DNA from: Bacteroidales bacterium
GTDB lineage: Bacteria; Bacteroidota; Bacteroidia; Bacteroidales; UBA932
Direction: 5' to 3'
Length of the DNA: 46,919 bases
Assembly (NCBI GenBank): GCA_017477335.1
Contig: JAFUVY010000030.1
Span: 1-46,919, forward strand
Positions within the stretch are counted from its first letter, which is position 1. Every line of letters begins with the position of its first letter. The notes under the pieces were generated by a model. It was not told the origin of the DNA and did no database searches. It saw only the letters and a program-made list of their open reading frames with translations. The position numbers and the translations under genes are program-made. Shown piece by piece: positions 35,602 through 43,710 of the stretch.

Positions 35602-37052
35602 CGTTTGCGGCAAGGATGATTTGTGTTTTGGCAGGTACGTTTGTATCTGTCGCCGGATTTGCACAGCTGCCGGATTGTGTGGATAATTCCCATTCCAAGT
35701 ATTTCCCTCCTCTTATCAACCAGAAGGGCGGTTCGTGTGCTCAGGCGTCGGCTATAGGTTATATGTTCACCTATGAGATGAACCTTTTGCTGGACCGGGA
35801 TGCGTCTGCATCTGCGGCCAACCGCTTTTCTTATCAGTACACATACAATCTGGTAAACGAAGGCAAGGATAACGGCTCCTTCGGCTGGGACGGTCTCACT
35901 CTGGCCGCGGCCAACGGAATCATCACGGAAGAAGACTGGCCGGAGTCCGGAGTGTCTTCCTTCAAGTGGGCGAGCGGATATCAGAAATACTATAATGCGG
36001 CACATTACAAGGTAAAAACCTTCAATACGCTGAACATAAACAAGTGGAGTGATCTTACGGCAGTAAAGCAGTACCTTTATGACGAGAATCAGTCCGGTCG
36101 TCCCGGAGGAGTGGTAGTGTTCTCTACCAAGGCGACAAACTGGGTTATAGACAACTCCTATTCCGGGCCGTCCGGTACAGGATATCACAGCATCCTTACC
36201 AAACTGGCAACAGAGGGCGGGCACGCACTGACTATTGCCGGATACGATGACCTGGTTGAGTTTACCACCCCGGATGGATCCGTGTCCAAAGGTGCCTTTA
36301 TTGTGGTTAACACGTGGGGAACCTACAGTCATGACAACGGCCGTTTTTATCTTCCATACTGGTTCTTTTTCAATAATCCCGGCAGTCTTTACCTTTCTTC
36401 CAACGTCACTTATATAGTGCCGTCTTATCAGGAGCCGGAAATTGTTTTCAAGGTAGGTGTTGAGTGCGACTCCAGGGATGACCTTTCATTTAAACTCGGG
36501 GTCTCCGGAAATCCTGACGACAAGCAGCCCGTGCACAATATGCAGGTAAAGATTGCCGACCATCAGGGAGGGGATATTCCAATGCAGGGCTATTGGTGGC
36601 CTTCCGACATAGAATTCGGCTTTGACTTTTCTTCTGTTGCACATATCGTGGACGGGTATGAGACACCGTCTTATTTCCTGACCATAGAGCGTGCTGCAAG
36701 GGGTAAAGAGGCAGCCACGGTTGCCAACCTTATTTCCTTTGAAGTTTATGATTACAGGCTGTCCCGCAATATGCCTGTCGTGGAGACATTCCATATGAGG
36801 GGCCAGGAAAAGATAGCCCTGGAAAGCGGTAACAATGTTTTTGGAATGAAAACTCCGGCACCTGTACGTTTTTCCTGTACTCCGGTGGAATGGCTTTCTT
36901 CCCAGACGGGCCAGCCGGTATCGGCCCCGCTTGTTATGCGCACAGCGGACGGAAAGTATGTAAAGATTCGTTTTGAGGACTATGACCGCGAATCCGGTAC
37001 CATCAGAATGAAGTACATTTATAACCCTAACGGAGGTACAGATTTAAGATGA
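35598..37052 (+). CDS. Papain-like (C1A) cysteine protease with HmuY-like C-terminal end
   Basis: The 484-residue exported protein has a signal peptide ending near residue 23 (VAGFAQ). The papain fold keeps all four catalytic positions: oxyanion Gln42 and nucleophile Cys47 in INQKGGSCAQAS, His209 in GGHALTIAGYDD, and Asn238 in VVNTWGTYS. There is no propeptide of normal size, so maturation may be simple. Residues about 285-440 are beta-rich. The last ~40 residues (ADGKYVKIRFEDYD ... MKYIYNPNGGTDLR) look like the closing strands of HmuY-family lipoproteins, which end in ...FRYLYQTNGSTSF-type text. It overlaps both flanking genes by four bases. Confidence 0.75.
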   Translation: MTFAARMICVLAGTFVSVAGFAQLPDCVDNSHSKYFPPLINQKGGSCAQASAIGYMFTYEMNLLLDRDASASAANRFSYQYTYNLVNEGKDNGSFGWDGLTLAAANGIITEEDWPESGVSSFKWASGYQKYYNAAHYKVKTFNTLNINKWSDLTAVKQYLYDENQSGRPGGVVVFSTKATNWVIDNSYSGPSGTGYHSILTKLATEGGHALTIAGYDDLVEFTTPDGSVSKGAFIVVNTWGTYSHDNGRFYLPYWFFFNNPGSLYLSSNVTYIVPSYQEPEIVFKVGVECDSRDDLSFKLGVSGNPDDKQPVHNMQVKIADHQGGDIPMQGYWWPSDIEFGFDFSSVAHIVDGYETPSYFLTIERAARGKEAATVANLISFEVYDYRLSRNMPVVETFHMRGQEKIALESGNNVFGMKTPAPVRFSCTPVEWLSSQTGQPVSAPLVMRTADGKYVKIRFEDYDRESGTIRMKYIYNPNGGTDLR

Positions 37053-37426
37053 ACAGGAAAATAATTGTAATATTGGCTGCACTTTTGGCTCTTATGGCAT
37101 GCGACGACGCCCGTGAACAGGCCCCGGCAAACGTAACCAGGGAGAATGTAGTCATAGACGGCCTGAACGATTCGCAGTGGACTTATTTTTCATTTGAGAC
37201 TGGGACGGTTGTCGGAACAAGCGAATTTGGCAATTCCTCCGAGGACGCATCCTGGGCGGCGCGTCTGGACTGGGACTTTGCTATCTGCGGAGAGTACCTG
37301 AAAACCAACGGTGGAACTTCCGGCAATGGAAAAGGTGGACTCCAAAGAGACCGCGAACATACTTTCGCCGGCCTGGAGTGGGCTCCGCTGGATGGTTATT
37401 TGCAGGATACGGAGAGAGTGCTTTAG
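37049..37426 (+). CDS. HmuY-like lipoprotein, C-terminally truncated
   Basis: The 125-residue frame starts with a lipoprotein signal (IIVILAALLALMACDD, Cys18). It continues with the beginning of a HmuY-type fold: SQWTYFSFETGTVVG, RLDWDFAICGEYLKTNGG then TSGNGKGG. HmuY proteins bind haem at the surface and are about 200 residues; this one stops after GYLQDTERVL, just where the second half should begin, and the stop lies two bases from the end of convergent apt. I infer a deletion or recombination that removed the 3' half. It may be non-functional or a partial ligand carrier. The family assignment is by motif recall. Confidence 0.6.
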   Translation: MNRKIIVILAALLALMACDDAREQAPANVTRENVVIDGLNDSQWTYFSFETGTVVGTSEFGNSSEDASWAARLDWDFAICGEYLKTNGGTSGNGKGGLQRDREHTFAGLEWAPLDGYLQDTERVL

Positions 37427-37428
37427 CC

Positions 37429-38001
37429 CTATTCGTGAACCTTTATCAGGGACTTCACGGGGGCTATCTTTTCCGCGTTTTCGCGGCCCGGGAGGCCTTC
37501 GATTTCCACCAGGAAAACAAAATCCGTAACCTTGATTCCGTACTCCTTGCCGTCTATGGTCAGTTTGGTGGCGTTGAGAGTCTTTGCAATGCCGATGGAG
37601 GTGCCTCCGGTGGCAAGGATGTCGTCAAAGAAGGTAACGTTGAATACACCGTTCTCTGCCACTCCGGCGGCAATGTCGGACTTGCGGTAATAGATGCGGT
37701 CCGGGCCGTACTCTTTCATTATTTCTATTTCCACAAGGTCACCCTCGGCATAGGGCAGCTTGCCCTTTTTGCGGAAGGGGATGATGTTCTGCACATGGTC
37801 GCAGGCCATCAGCAAGGGGGCTGCAAACAGAAAACCTCTGGCTTCCGGGGCCACGATATTAGGGGATTGGCAAAGCTTGCCAAGGTCTTTCACCAGGCTT
37901 GTGAAAACGGCCTTGTCCTGGATGAAAGGCATGATATCGACAAAATTTACACCCTCGATGGGGAAGTTGGGATAGAACTTGAGAATCTGTTTGTAGTCCA
38001 T
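37429..38001 (-). CDS. apt: Adenine phosphoribosyltransferase
   Basis: The 190-residue purine-salvage enzyme converts adenine and PRPP to AMP. The PRPP loop is VTFFDDILATGGTSIG near residue 135, and the adenine-binding region has IVAPEARGFLFAAPL near residue 55. I chose ATG at 38001 because the product then begins at the family N-terminus (MDYKQILKFYPNFP, then GVNFVDIMPFI); a longer frame upstream covers the promoter of queH. It is one of two minus-strand genes right of the putative origin. It is convergent with the truncated HmuY-like gene, with only two bases between stops and no terminator. Confidence 0.93.
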   Translation of the reverse strand: MDYKQILKFYPNFPIEGVNFVDIMPFIQDKAVFTSLVKDLGKLCQSPNIVAPEARGFLFAAPLLMACDHVQNIIPFRKKGKLPYAEGDLVEIEIMKEYGPDRIYYRKSDIAAGVAENGVFNVTFFDDILATGGTSIGIAKTLNATKLTIDGKEYGIKVTDFVFLVEIEGLPGRENAEKIAPVKSLIKVHE

Positions 38002-38061
38002 TGCTTTATCTTGGCTGAAATAACAGGCCGCGAAGTTAGCAAAAAAATCAAAACGTATTGC

Positions 38062-38069
38062 TACCTTTG
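38062..38069 (+). promoter_or_regulatory. -7 promoter element (TACCTTTG) of queH
   Basis: A perfect TAnnTTTG lies six bases before the queH ATG at 38076, so the transcript should be leaderless or nearly so. The 74-base gap to apt also has to hold the apt promoter; TAACTTCG on the minus strand near 38032-38039 is a weak candidate. Confidence 0.5.
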
Positions 38070-38075
38070 CAGGAT

Positions 38076-38627
38076 ATGGACAAAAAGATTTTGCTTCATG
38101 CCTGCTGCGCCCCGTGTTCCGGTGCAATAGTGGAATACCTTAAAATGTCCGGCTACCAGCCGGTTATCTTCTATTCCAACTCCAACATAACCCCGGAGGA
38201 GGAGTATCGGCACAGGCTTGAGGAATGTAAAAGATACGCCGCCAAATGGGACGTGGAGCTTGTGGAGGACACTTACGACCACCACGACTGGGAGCGCTGC
38301 GCCGCCGGCCTGGAAAGCGAGCCCGAGCGGGGACGCCGATGCCTGGAGTGCTTCCGCTACAGGCTTTTGAGGGCGGCCCGTTACGCTGCCGCAAACGGAT
38401 TCGACACCCTTACCACCACCCTTGCGGCATCCCGCTGGAAAAACCTGGACCAGGTTAACGAGGCGGGCCGATGGGCCTGCGCCCAGGCGGGCGGCAGCGT
38501 GCAGTGGTGGGACCGCAACTGGCGGAAAGGCGGCCTCCAGGAGCGCCGCAACCAGATTCTCCGCGAGGAGAACTTCTATAACCAGCTCTACTGCGGCTGT
38601 CAGTACAGCTTTCGCCCACAGAAATAA
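38076..38627 (+). CDS. queH: Epoxyqueuosine reductase QueH
   Basis: The 183-residue enzyme (formerly DUF208) reduces epoxyqueuosine to queuosine in tRNA and replaces QueG in many bacteria. Diagnostic cysteines are the adjacent pair in LLHACCAPCS (Cys10, Cys11, with Cys14), RCLECFRYRL, and CGCQYSFRPQ at the C-terminus, which together bind the Fe-S cluster and metal. Start ATG at 38076; an upstream in-frame ATG at 38058 would lie before the -7 element and is unlikely. The prolyl oligopeptidase gene follows after 10 bases. Confidence 0.9.
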   Translation: MDKKILLHACCAPCSGAIVEYLKMSGYQPVIFYSNSNITPEEEYRHRLEECKRYAAKWDVELVEDTYDHHDWERCAAGLESEPERGRRCLECFRYRLLRAARYAAANGFDTLTTTLAASRWKNLDQVNEAGRWACAQAGGSVQWWDRNWRKGGLQERRNQILREENFYNQLYCGCQYSFRPQK

Positions 38628-38637
38628 TTATACCCCT

Positions 38638-40734
38638 ATGGATACAAAAGGATTTTTCTCTATCGCAATGATGGCAATGCTTATCGGGGCATGCAGCCCC
38701 AGGGTGCCCCAGACAAGGAAGGACGGCACAGTGGACAATTACTTTGGCACCGAGGTGGCAGACCCCTACCGCTGGCTGGAAGACGACGCCTCCCCGGAGA
38801 CCGCCCGGTGGGTAAAGGCCCAGAACAAAGTTACTTCACATTACCTTAACGGCATCCCCTTCAGGGGCAAGCTGCTGGAGCGCCTGAGGGAAGTGAGCAA
38901 TTACGAGAAAGTGGGCACTCCCTCCAAGGCCCGTAACGGCAAGTGGTATTATTATGCCAACGACGGCCTGCAGAACCAGAGCGTCCTCTATGAGATGGAC
39001 TCCCCGGACGGAGAGCCCCGCGTCTTCCTGGATCCCAACACCCTGAGCCAGGACGGTACGGTGGCCCTCAAGGATGTCGGCTTCTCCAAAGACGGCAGGT
39101 ACTTTGCCTACGTGGTGTCCCGCAACGGCAGCGACTGGGAAGAAATCTTTGTCATGGACGCCCGTAGCGGAGCTCTTCTGGAGGACCACATAGAGTGGGC
39201 CAAATTCACCGGCGTGGAGTGGTACGGCGACGGCTTTTTCTACAGCGCCTATGACCGCCCGGAGGCCGACGGCCACGCCTACAGCGGCAAGAACGAAGGC
39301 CACAAGATTTATTTCCACAGGATGGGTACGCCCCAGTCTGCCGATACCCTCTTCTTCTCCAACCCCGCCGAGCCCCTTCGTTTCTACCAGCTTTCCGTGA
39401 ACGAGGAGGAGACCCTGGCCTTCCTTTATGAGGACGGGGCCGATATCGGCAACAACCTCTATGTCAGGGACCTCCGCGTTCCCGGCAGCGACTTTGTGCA
39501 GATTACAAAGGACATGAAAAACACCTGCACCGTTGCCGGTACGGACGGGGACGACATCTACCTTTTCACCAACGTGGATGCTCCCATGAACCGCCTGGTT
39601 GTGACCACCGTCTCCAAACCTCGCAAGTGGAAGGAAGTGCTCCCGGAGGGGAAGAGCGTCCTTGACGGAGTCCTGTTTGTGGCCGATAAATTCATTGCCG
39701 AGTATTCCGAGAACGCCTCCACTCACGCATACCTTTACACCAAAGGCGGCGAGCTTATCCGCGAGATAGCCCTTCCCGGGGTTGGTTCCGCCGGATTCTC
39801 CGGACGTAAGGACCAGGACTGGTGCTACTACTCCTACACCAGTTTTACTACGCCCGGGACCATATATTCCTACAATCTTGAAACCGGTGAAAGCACGGTT
39901 TACCGCAGCCCCAAAACCTGTTTTGACCTCTCCTCCCTGGAGACGGAGCAGGTGTTCTTCCCTTCAAAGGACGGCACCCTTATCCCCATGTTCCTGACGC
40001 ACAGGAAAGACCTTGCCCTGGACGGCAGCAACCCGGTTTACCTGTATGGTTACGGCGGATTCAACATCTCCCTCGGCCCCGGCTTCTCCGCTTCCCGTGT
40101 TCCCTTCCTGGAAAAAGGCGGAATATATGCCCAGGTGAACCTTCGCGGCGGCGGCGAGTACGGAGAGGCCTGGCACCTTGCCGGCACCAGGATGAACAAG
40201 CAGAATGTCTTTGATGACTTTATCGGGGCCGCGGAGTGGCTCATCGGCAAGGGATATACCTCCCCGGAAAAACTTGCCATAGTGGGCGGCTCCAACGGAG
40301 GTCTTCTTGTAGGGGCCTGCATGACCCAGAGGCCGGAACTGTTTGCCGTGGCCATCCCCCAGGTGGGTGTCATGGACATGCTCCGCTATCACAAATTCAC
40401 CATAGGCTGGAACTGGGCCCCTGACTACGGCACCTCCGAGGAATCGGAAGAGATGTTCCGCTATCTGCTGGGCTATTCCCCGCTGCACAACCTCCGCCCC
40501 GGCACCGCGTATCCCGCCACGCTTGTCACCACGGCCGACCATGACGACCGCGTTGTCCCCGCCCATTCCTTCAAGTTCGCGGCCACCCTCCAGGAGTGCA
40601 ACGCCGGAGACCGTCCCCAACTCATCCGCATCGACACCAATGCCGGTCACGGCGGCGGAAAACCCATGGCCAAGGTCCTTGAAGAGCAGGCCGACATCTA
40701 CTCCTTTATCATTCACAACCTTGGAATGGAATAA
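38638..40734 (+). CDS. Prolyl oligopeptidase (S9A) lipoprotein
   Basis: The 698-residue serine peptidase cleaves short peptides after proline. The N-terminus is a lipoprotein-type signal (IAMMAMLIGACSPR). A seven-bladed propeller (about 70-420) opens with NYFGTEVADPYRWLEDDAS. The alpha/beta hydrolase domain holds Ser552 in GGSNGGLL, Asp636 in DHDDRVVP, and His671 in NAGHGGG, an intact triad. Start ATG at 38638, because the longer upstream frame overlaps queH. Peptides made by the proteases upstream (31.7-37.0 kb) could be its substrates, but it lies beyond apt and queH and is probably not in that operon. Confidence 0.93.
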   Translation: MDTKGFFSIAMMAMLIGACSPRVPQTRKDGTVDNYFGTEVADPYRWLEDDASPETARWVKAQNKVTSHYLNGIPFRGKLLERLREVSNYEKVGTPSKARNGKWYYYANDGLQNQSVLYEMDSPDGEPRVFLDPNTLSQDGTVALKDVGFSKDGRYFAYVVSRNGSDWEEIFVMDARSGALLEDHIEWAKFTGVEWYGDGFFYSAYDRPEADGHAYSGKNEGHKIYFHRMGTPQSADTLFFSNPAEPLRFYQLSVNEEETLAFLYEDGADIGNNLYVRDLRVPGSDFVQITKDMKNTCTVAGTDGDDIYLFTNVDAPMNRLVVTTVSKPRKWKEVLPEGKSVLDGVLFVADKFIAEYSENASTHAYLYTKGGELIREIALPGVGSAGFSGRKDQDWCYYSYTSFTTPGTIYSYNLETGESTVYRSPKTCFDLSSLETEQVFFPSKDGTLIPMFLTHRKDLALDGSNPVYLYGYGGFNISLGPGFSASRVPFLEKGGIYAQVNLRGGGEYGEAWHLAGTRMNKQNVFDDFIGAAEWLIGKGYTSPEKLAIVGGSNGGLLVGACMTQRPELFAVAIPQVGVMDMLRYHKFTIGWNWAPDYGTSEESEEMFRYLLGYSPLHNLRPGTAYPATLVTTADHDDRVVPAHSFKFAATLQECNAGDRPQLIRIDTNAGHGGGKPMAKVLEEQADIYSFIIHNLGME

Positions 40735-40736
40735 AA

Positions 40737-40768
40737 TTGGTGTATTTGATAAAAAGTTAGTAAATTTG
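40737..40768 (+). promoter_or_regulatory. Promoter of mdh
   Basis: TTGG (40737-40740) and a perfect -7 element TAAATTTG (40761-40768) have a 20-base spacing, giving a leader of about 27 bases to the ATG at 40802. Confidence 0.6.
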
Positions 40769-40801
40769 CCGGCTGTTTGAAAGTAAAACAAAACCTATAT
40801 C

Positions 40802-41788
40802 ATGAAATTCCTTACAGACGAGAAACTTCTCATTGTTGGCGCCGCAGGAATGATCGGCTCCAATATGGCACAGACTGCAGCTTGCCTGGGCCTTTCCTCC
40901 AACATCTGCCTTTACGATATCTTTGAGCCCGGCCTCAAGGGTGTCCTTGCAGAAATGGACCACTGCGCTTTTGAAGGCATCAACTTCACCGCTACCGTAG
41001 ATCCCGCAGTTGCATTCAAGGATGCAAAGTACATCATCTCCTCCGGCGGTGCACCCCGTAAAGAGGGTATGACCCGTGAGGACCTCCTCAAGGGCAACTG
41101 CCAGATTGCAGCAGAGTTCGGTGACAACATCAAGAAATACTGCCCCGATGCAAAGTTTGTCGTGGTTATCTTCAACCCGGCCGACGTCACCGCCCTCACC
41201 GCCCTCATCCACTCCGGTCTCAAGCCTTCCCAGCTCACTTCCCTTGCCGCCCTTGACAGCACTCGTCTTCAGGAAGCCCTGGCACAGGAATTCGGCGTTC
41301 CCCAGTACAAAGTTACCGGTGCTCACACCTACGGCGGTCACGGCGAGGCCATGGCAGTATTCGCATCCCAGGTGAAGATTGACGGCAAACCCCTTGCAGA
41401 AATGGGTCTTTCCCAGGAGCGTTTTGAGGAAATCAAGCACAACACCATCCAGGGTGGCAGCAACATCATCAAACTGCGTGGCCGCAGCTCCTTCCAGAGC
41501 CCTGCATACCAGGCCGTGAAGATGATAGAGGCAGCCATGGGCGGCGACAAGTTCACCTGGCCTGCCGGCACTTACGTGAACGAGGGCAAGTACCGCAACG
41601 TGATGATGGCCATGCCTACCACCATCGACGCCACCGGTTGCCACTTCACCGCACCCCAGGGTACCGCAGAAGAAATCGCAGCTCTTGACGCCTCCTACCA
41701 GCACCTTGTCAAGATGCGTGACGAGATTGTCTCCCTGGGCATTGTTCCCGCAGTCGAGAACTGGGCCTGCGATAATCCCAATCTTTAA
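40802..41788 (+). CDS. mdh: Malate dehydrogenase
   Basis: The 328-residue NAD-dependent enzyme interconverts malate and oxaloacetate in the reductive arm toward fumarate and succinate. The NAD fold is LLIVGAAGMIGSN (9-21), and the substrate arginines lie in GGAPRKEGMTRED (Arg86, Arg92) and LDSTRL (Arg155). The proton-acceptor histidine is His180 in GAHTYGGHGE. It supplies the substrate chain for the fumarate reductase at the left of the window. Codon use is highly C-biased, as for abundant proteins. A strong terminator follows, but inside the next gene's first codons. Confidence 0.93.
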   Translation: MKFLTDEKLLIVGAAGMIGSNMAQTAACLGLSSNICLYDIFEPGLKGVLAEMDHCAFEGINFTATVDPAVAFKDAKYIISSGGAPRKEGMTREDLLKGNCQIAAEFGDNIKKYCPDAKFVVVIFNPADVTALTALIHSGLKPSQLTSLAALDSTRLQEALAQEFGVPQYKVTGAHTYGGHGEAMAVFASQVKIDGKPLAEMGLSQERFEEIKHNTIQGGSNIIKLRGRSSFQSPAYQAVKMIEAAMGGDKFTWPAGTYVNEGKYRNVMMAMPTTIDATGCHFTAPQGTAEEIAALDASYQHLVKMRDEIVSLGIVPAVENWACDNPNL

Positions 41789-41791
41789 TAT

Positions 41792-42721
41792 ATGGCACAC
41801 CCCCACAAAGGCGCCCCGAAGCTCTGGGGTGCCTTTTTTTCAATTTTGGCATTTTGCCTTTCCGCATCGGCCCAGGAGACTTACAAGTTTGCCAGCCGGG
41901 ACAGCTGTGACCTCTATATGGACATCTTCCGTCCTGCGGAACCTTCCTCCAAACCCGCCATCCTGCACGTTTTTGGCGGCGGCTTCATAACCGGCCAGCG
42001 TTCGGACGCTTTCATCCGCAGTTGGGCCGATCTCCTTACATCCGACGGCTACACCCTTGTGACCGTGGACTATCGTCTTGGAATGAAAGGCTACAAGGTG
42101 GGGAAAGGACTTGTGGGGGCATACAAGGCGGCCGGCCAGTTCTACCGTTCCCAGGAAATGGGCGTGGAGGACGTGGTGTCCGCCCTTGGCTACATCTGCG
42201 ATAATGCCGACAGCCTGCGCCTGGATCCTGCGAACATAGTCCTGGCGGGCTCATCGGCCGGGGCCATCATTACCCTTGCAACGGTCAAGGCCCTTGCAAA
42301 CGGGGAGATAGACTCTCTGCCGGAAGGCTTTGCCCTCAAAGGGGCCATGTCTTTTGCAGGAGCCATTATCGGCACCTCGGGAGCTCCCAAATTCAAAAAC
42401 GCTCCCTGCCCCCTGGCCATGTTTCACGGCACTGCCGACAAAGCCGTGGCCTACGACCACCTTGGCACCGCCCTCCGCGGCATCTGGGGCAGCAGCTACA
42501 TCTCCAGGCAGCTTAAGCGTAAAGGTTACAGTCACTGCATTTACCGCTTTACGGACTATACCCACGACGTGGCGGCCTACCATATTGTCATGTGGCCGGA
42601 GGAGAAGCTTTTTCTGGAGCAGAATATCATCCAGGGACAGGACAGAAGGGTGGACGCAACCCTCACCAGCGATGCTCATCCGCACTGGACACCGGTGTCT
42701 CTTGACACGATATACAATTAG
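41792..42721 (+). CDS. Secreted alpha/beta hydrolase (carboxylesterase/BD-FAE-like)
   Basis: The 309-residue exported hydrolase has a signal peptide (LWGAFFSILAFCLSASAQ, cleavage near residue 28). The fold shows HVFGGGFITG (oxyanion loop), nucleophile in LAGSSAGAI (GxSxG) near residue 153, and AMFHGTADKAV. Ser and Asp positions are clear; the His is probably in DYTHDVAAYH. Related proteins are acyl esterases. The ATG at 41792 lies 3 bases after mdh, and the codons for GAPKLWGAFF coincide with a strong terminator hairpin, so expression is expected to depend on read-through unless another promoter exists. Confidence 0.75.
   Translation: MAHPHKGAPKLWGAFFSILAFCLSASAQETYKFASRDSCDLYMDIFRPAEPSSKPAILHVFGGGFITGQRSDAFIRSWADLLTSDGYTLVTVDYRLGMKGYKVGKGLVGAYKAAGQFYRSQEMGVEDVVSALGYICDNADSLRLDPANIVLAGSSAGAIITLATVKALANGEIDSLPEGFALKGAMSFAGAIIGTSGAPKFKNAPCPLAMFHGTADKAVAYDHLGTALRGIWGSSYISRQLKRKGYSHCIYRFTDYTHDVAAYHIVMWPEEKLFLEQNIIQGQDRRVDATLTSDAHPHWTPVSLDTIYN
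41807..41840 (+). terminator. Strong terminator of mdh located inside the hydrolase reading frame
   Basis: AAAGGCGCCCC and GGGGTGCCTTT form an 11-base-pair stem (one G-T) with loop GAAGCTCT, followed by seven T. It starts 19 bases after the mdh stop and covers codons 6-16 of the next gene. Confidence 0.8.
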
Positions 42722-42724
42722 CGA

Positions 42725-42756
42725 TTTGTTGAATTGATTAAAAAAATATATATTTG
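42725..42756 (+). promoter_or_regulatory. Promoter before the structured leader
   Basis: TTTG (42725-42728) and TATATTTG (42749-42756) are separated by exactly 20 bases, the best match to the Bacteroidota promoter in the window. Transcription would start near 42762, leaving a leader of about 160 bases before the ATG at 42921. Confidence 0.7.
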
Positions 42757-42761
42757 CAACC

Positions 42762-42920
42762 TGTATTGCAAAGAAATTTATGGAGCCTCCCAGTCAGGTA
42801 AAATCTAATCAAATGACGGCCGTCACATCAGACGACCCTCTGTCGCGATTTTTCATAATATGACCGTGGACCCGGTACCTTGAGAGGTATCCCGGGCGTA
42901 CTCCTGTTATATACGCTTAT
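42762..42920 (+). ncRNA. Structured leader or small RNA upstream of the phosphopantetheinyl transferase
   Basis: About 160 bases without coding frame contain several potential stems: the 12-base palindrome TGACGGCCGTCA (42814-42825), CGAC-CCTCT-GTCG (42833-42845), and a stronger hairpin CCCGG-TACC...GGTA-CCGGG (42871-42896) shortly before the start codon. It does not match a riboswitch class I recognise. It may be a cis-regulatory leader or a separate small RNA. Confidence 0.4.
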
Positions 42921-43559
42921 ATGGCACTGTATTTAAAAAAGAAACTTGAAAACGAGGCCACTGTCGCAGTGTGGCAAATCACGGAGTCCGAGGAGGAGCT
43001 CATGGAACTGAGTTCCACCCCTACGGACGAGATGGAGGAAATCTCCTTCATCAAGAGCGAGAGCCTTCGCAAGCAGCGTCTTGCCGTAAGGGCCCTTCTC
43101 AACACCCTTTTTGACGAGAAAGTTTACCTGAGCCACCATGACAACGGCAAGCCATATCTGGAGAACAACCCCACCAACATTTCCATCACCCATACGGAAA
43201 AGTACGTGGCGGTAATCCTTCACGACGAGGAGGACTGCGGCATTGACGTGGAGTCTCTGGACCGTGACTTCTCCGCCGTAGAGAAGAAGGCTCTTTCCGA
43301 GGACGAAATAGACGACCTGGAAAACGAAAAGCGCAACGAGCAGCTTGCCATTTACTGGTGTGCCAAGGAAGCTGTATTCAAGCTCCTGAGCCGCTATAGC
43401 CTGGATTTTGCCGAGCAGATAGAGATAGAGCGTTTCCGTCCCCGCGGAGAAGGAGAGCTGGAAGCCACCTTCATTGACAAAAACGGAGACGAGGAGGAGT
43501 ACGACCTTGAATACATGACCTTCGACCGCCACGTCCTGGTTTGGGTGGTTGGAGACTGA
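42921..43559 (+). CDS. 4'-phosphopantetheinyl transferase (Sfp-type)
   Basis: The 212-residue enzyme transfers the phosphopantetheine arm from CoA to carrier proteins. The family motifs are present: GIDVESLDRDF near residue 111 with the Mg-binding Asp, and YWCAKEAVFKLLSR (the WxxKEAxxK motif) near residue 150. ISITHTEKYVAVIL corresponds to the first Sfp motif. It may serve as the genome's main ACP-modifying enzyme or belong to a secondary pathway; no carrier protein or synthase is nearby. It has a dedicated promoter and unusually long leader and is followed by a strong terminator, so it is a single-gene unit. Confidence 0.88.
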   Translation: MALYLKKKLENEATVAVWQITESEEELMELSSTPTDEMEEISFIKSESLRKQRLAVRALLNTLFDEKVYLSHHDNGKPYLENNPTNISITHTEKYVAVILHDEEDCGIDVESLDRDFSAVEKKALSEDEIDDLENEKRNEQLAIYWCAKEAVFKLLSRYSLDFAEQIEIERFRPRGEGELEATFIDKNGDEEEYDLEYMTFDRHVLVWVVGD

Positions 43560-43582
43560 TTTACGATAAAAATAAATTTTTT

Positions 43583-43619
43583 ATGCCCTGTTAATCAACA
43601 TATTAACAGGGCATTTTTT
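43583..43619 (+). terminator. Strong terminator after the phosphopantetheinyl transferase
   Basis: ATGCCCTGTTAAT and ATTAACAGGGCAT form a perfect 13-base-pair stem with a short loop, followed by six T. Confidence 0.9.
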
Positions 43620-43661
43620 AAATTGTTAATAACTTTTTTTTCATCTTGGGCTTGAAAATCA

Positions 43662-43669
43662 TAACTTTG
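43662..43669 (+). promoter_or_regulatory. -7 promoter element (TAACTTTG) of nrdD
   Basis: A perfect TAnnTTTG lies 41 bases before the nrdD ATG. The -33 region is only a T run. No NrdR-box pair was seen in the gap. Confidence 0.5.
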
Positions 43670-43710
43670 TCATCCGGCCACTACCGGACAATAACTAACA
43701 AATATTCACT

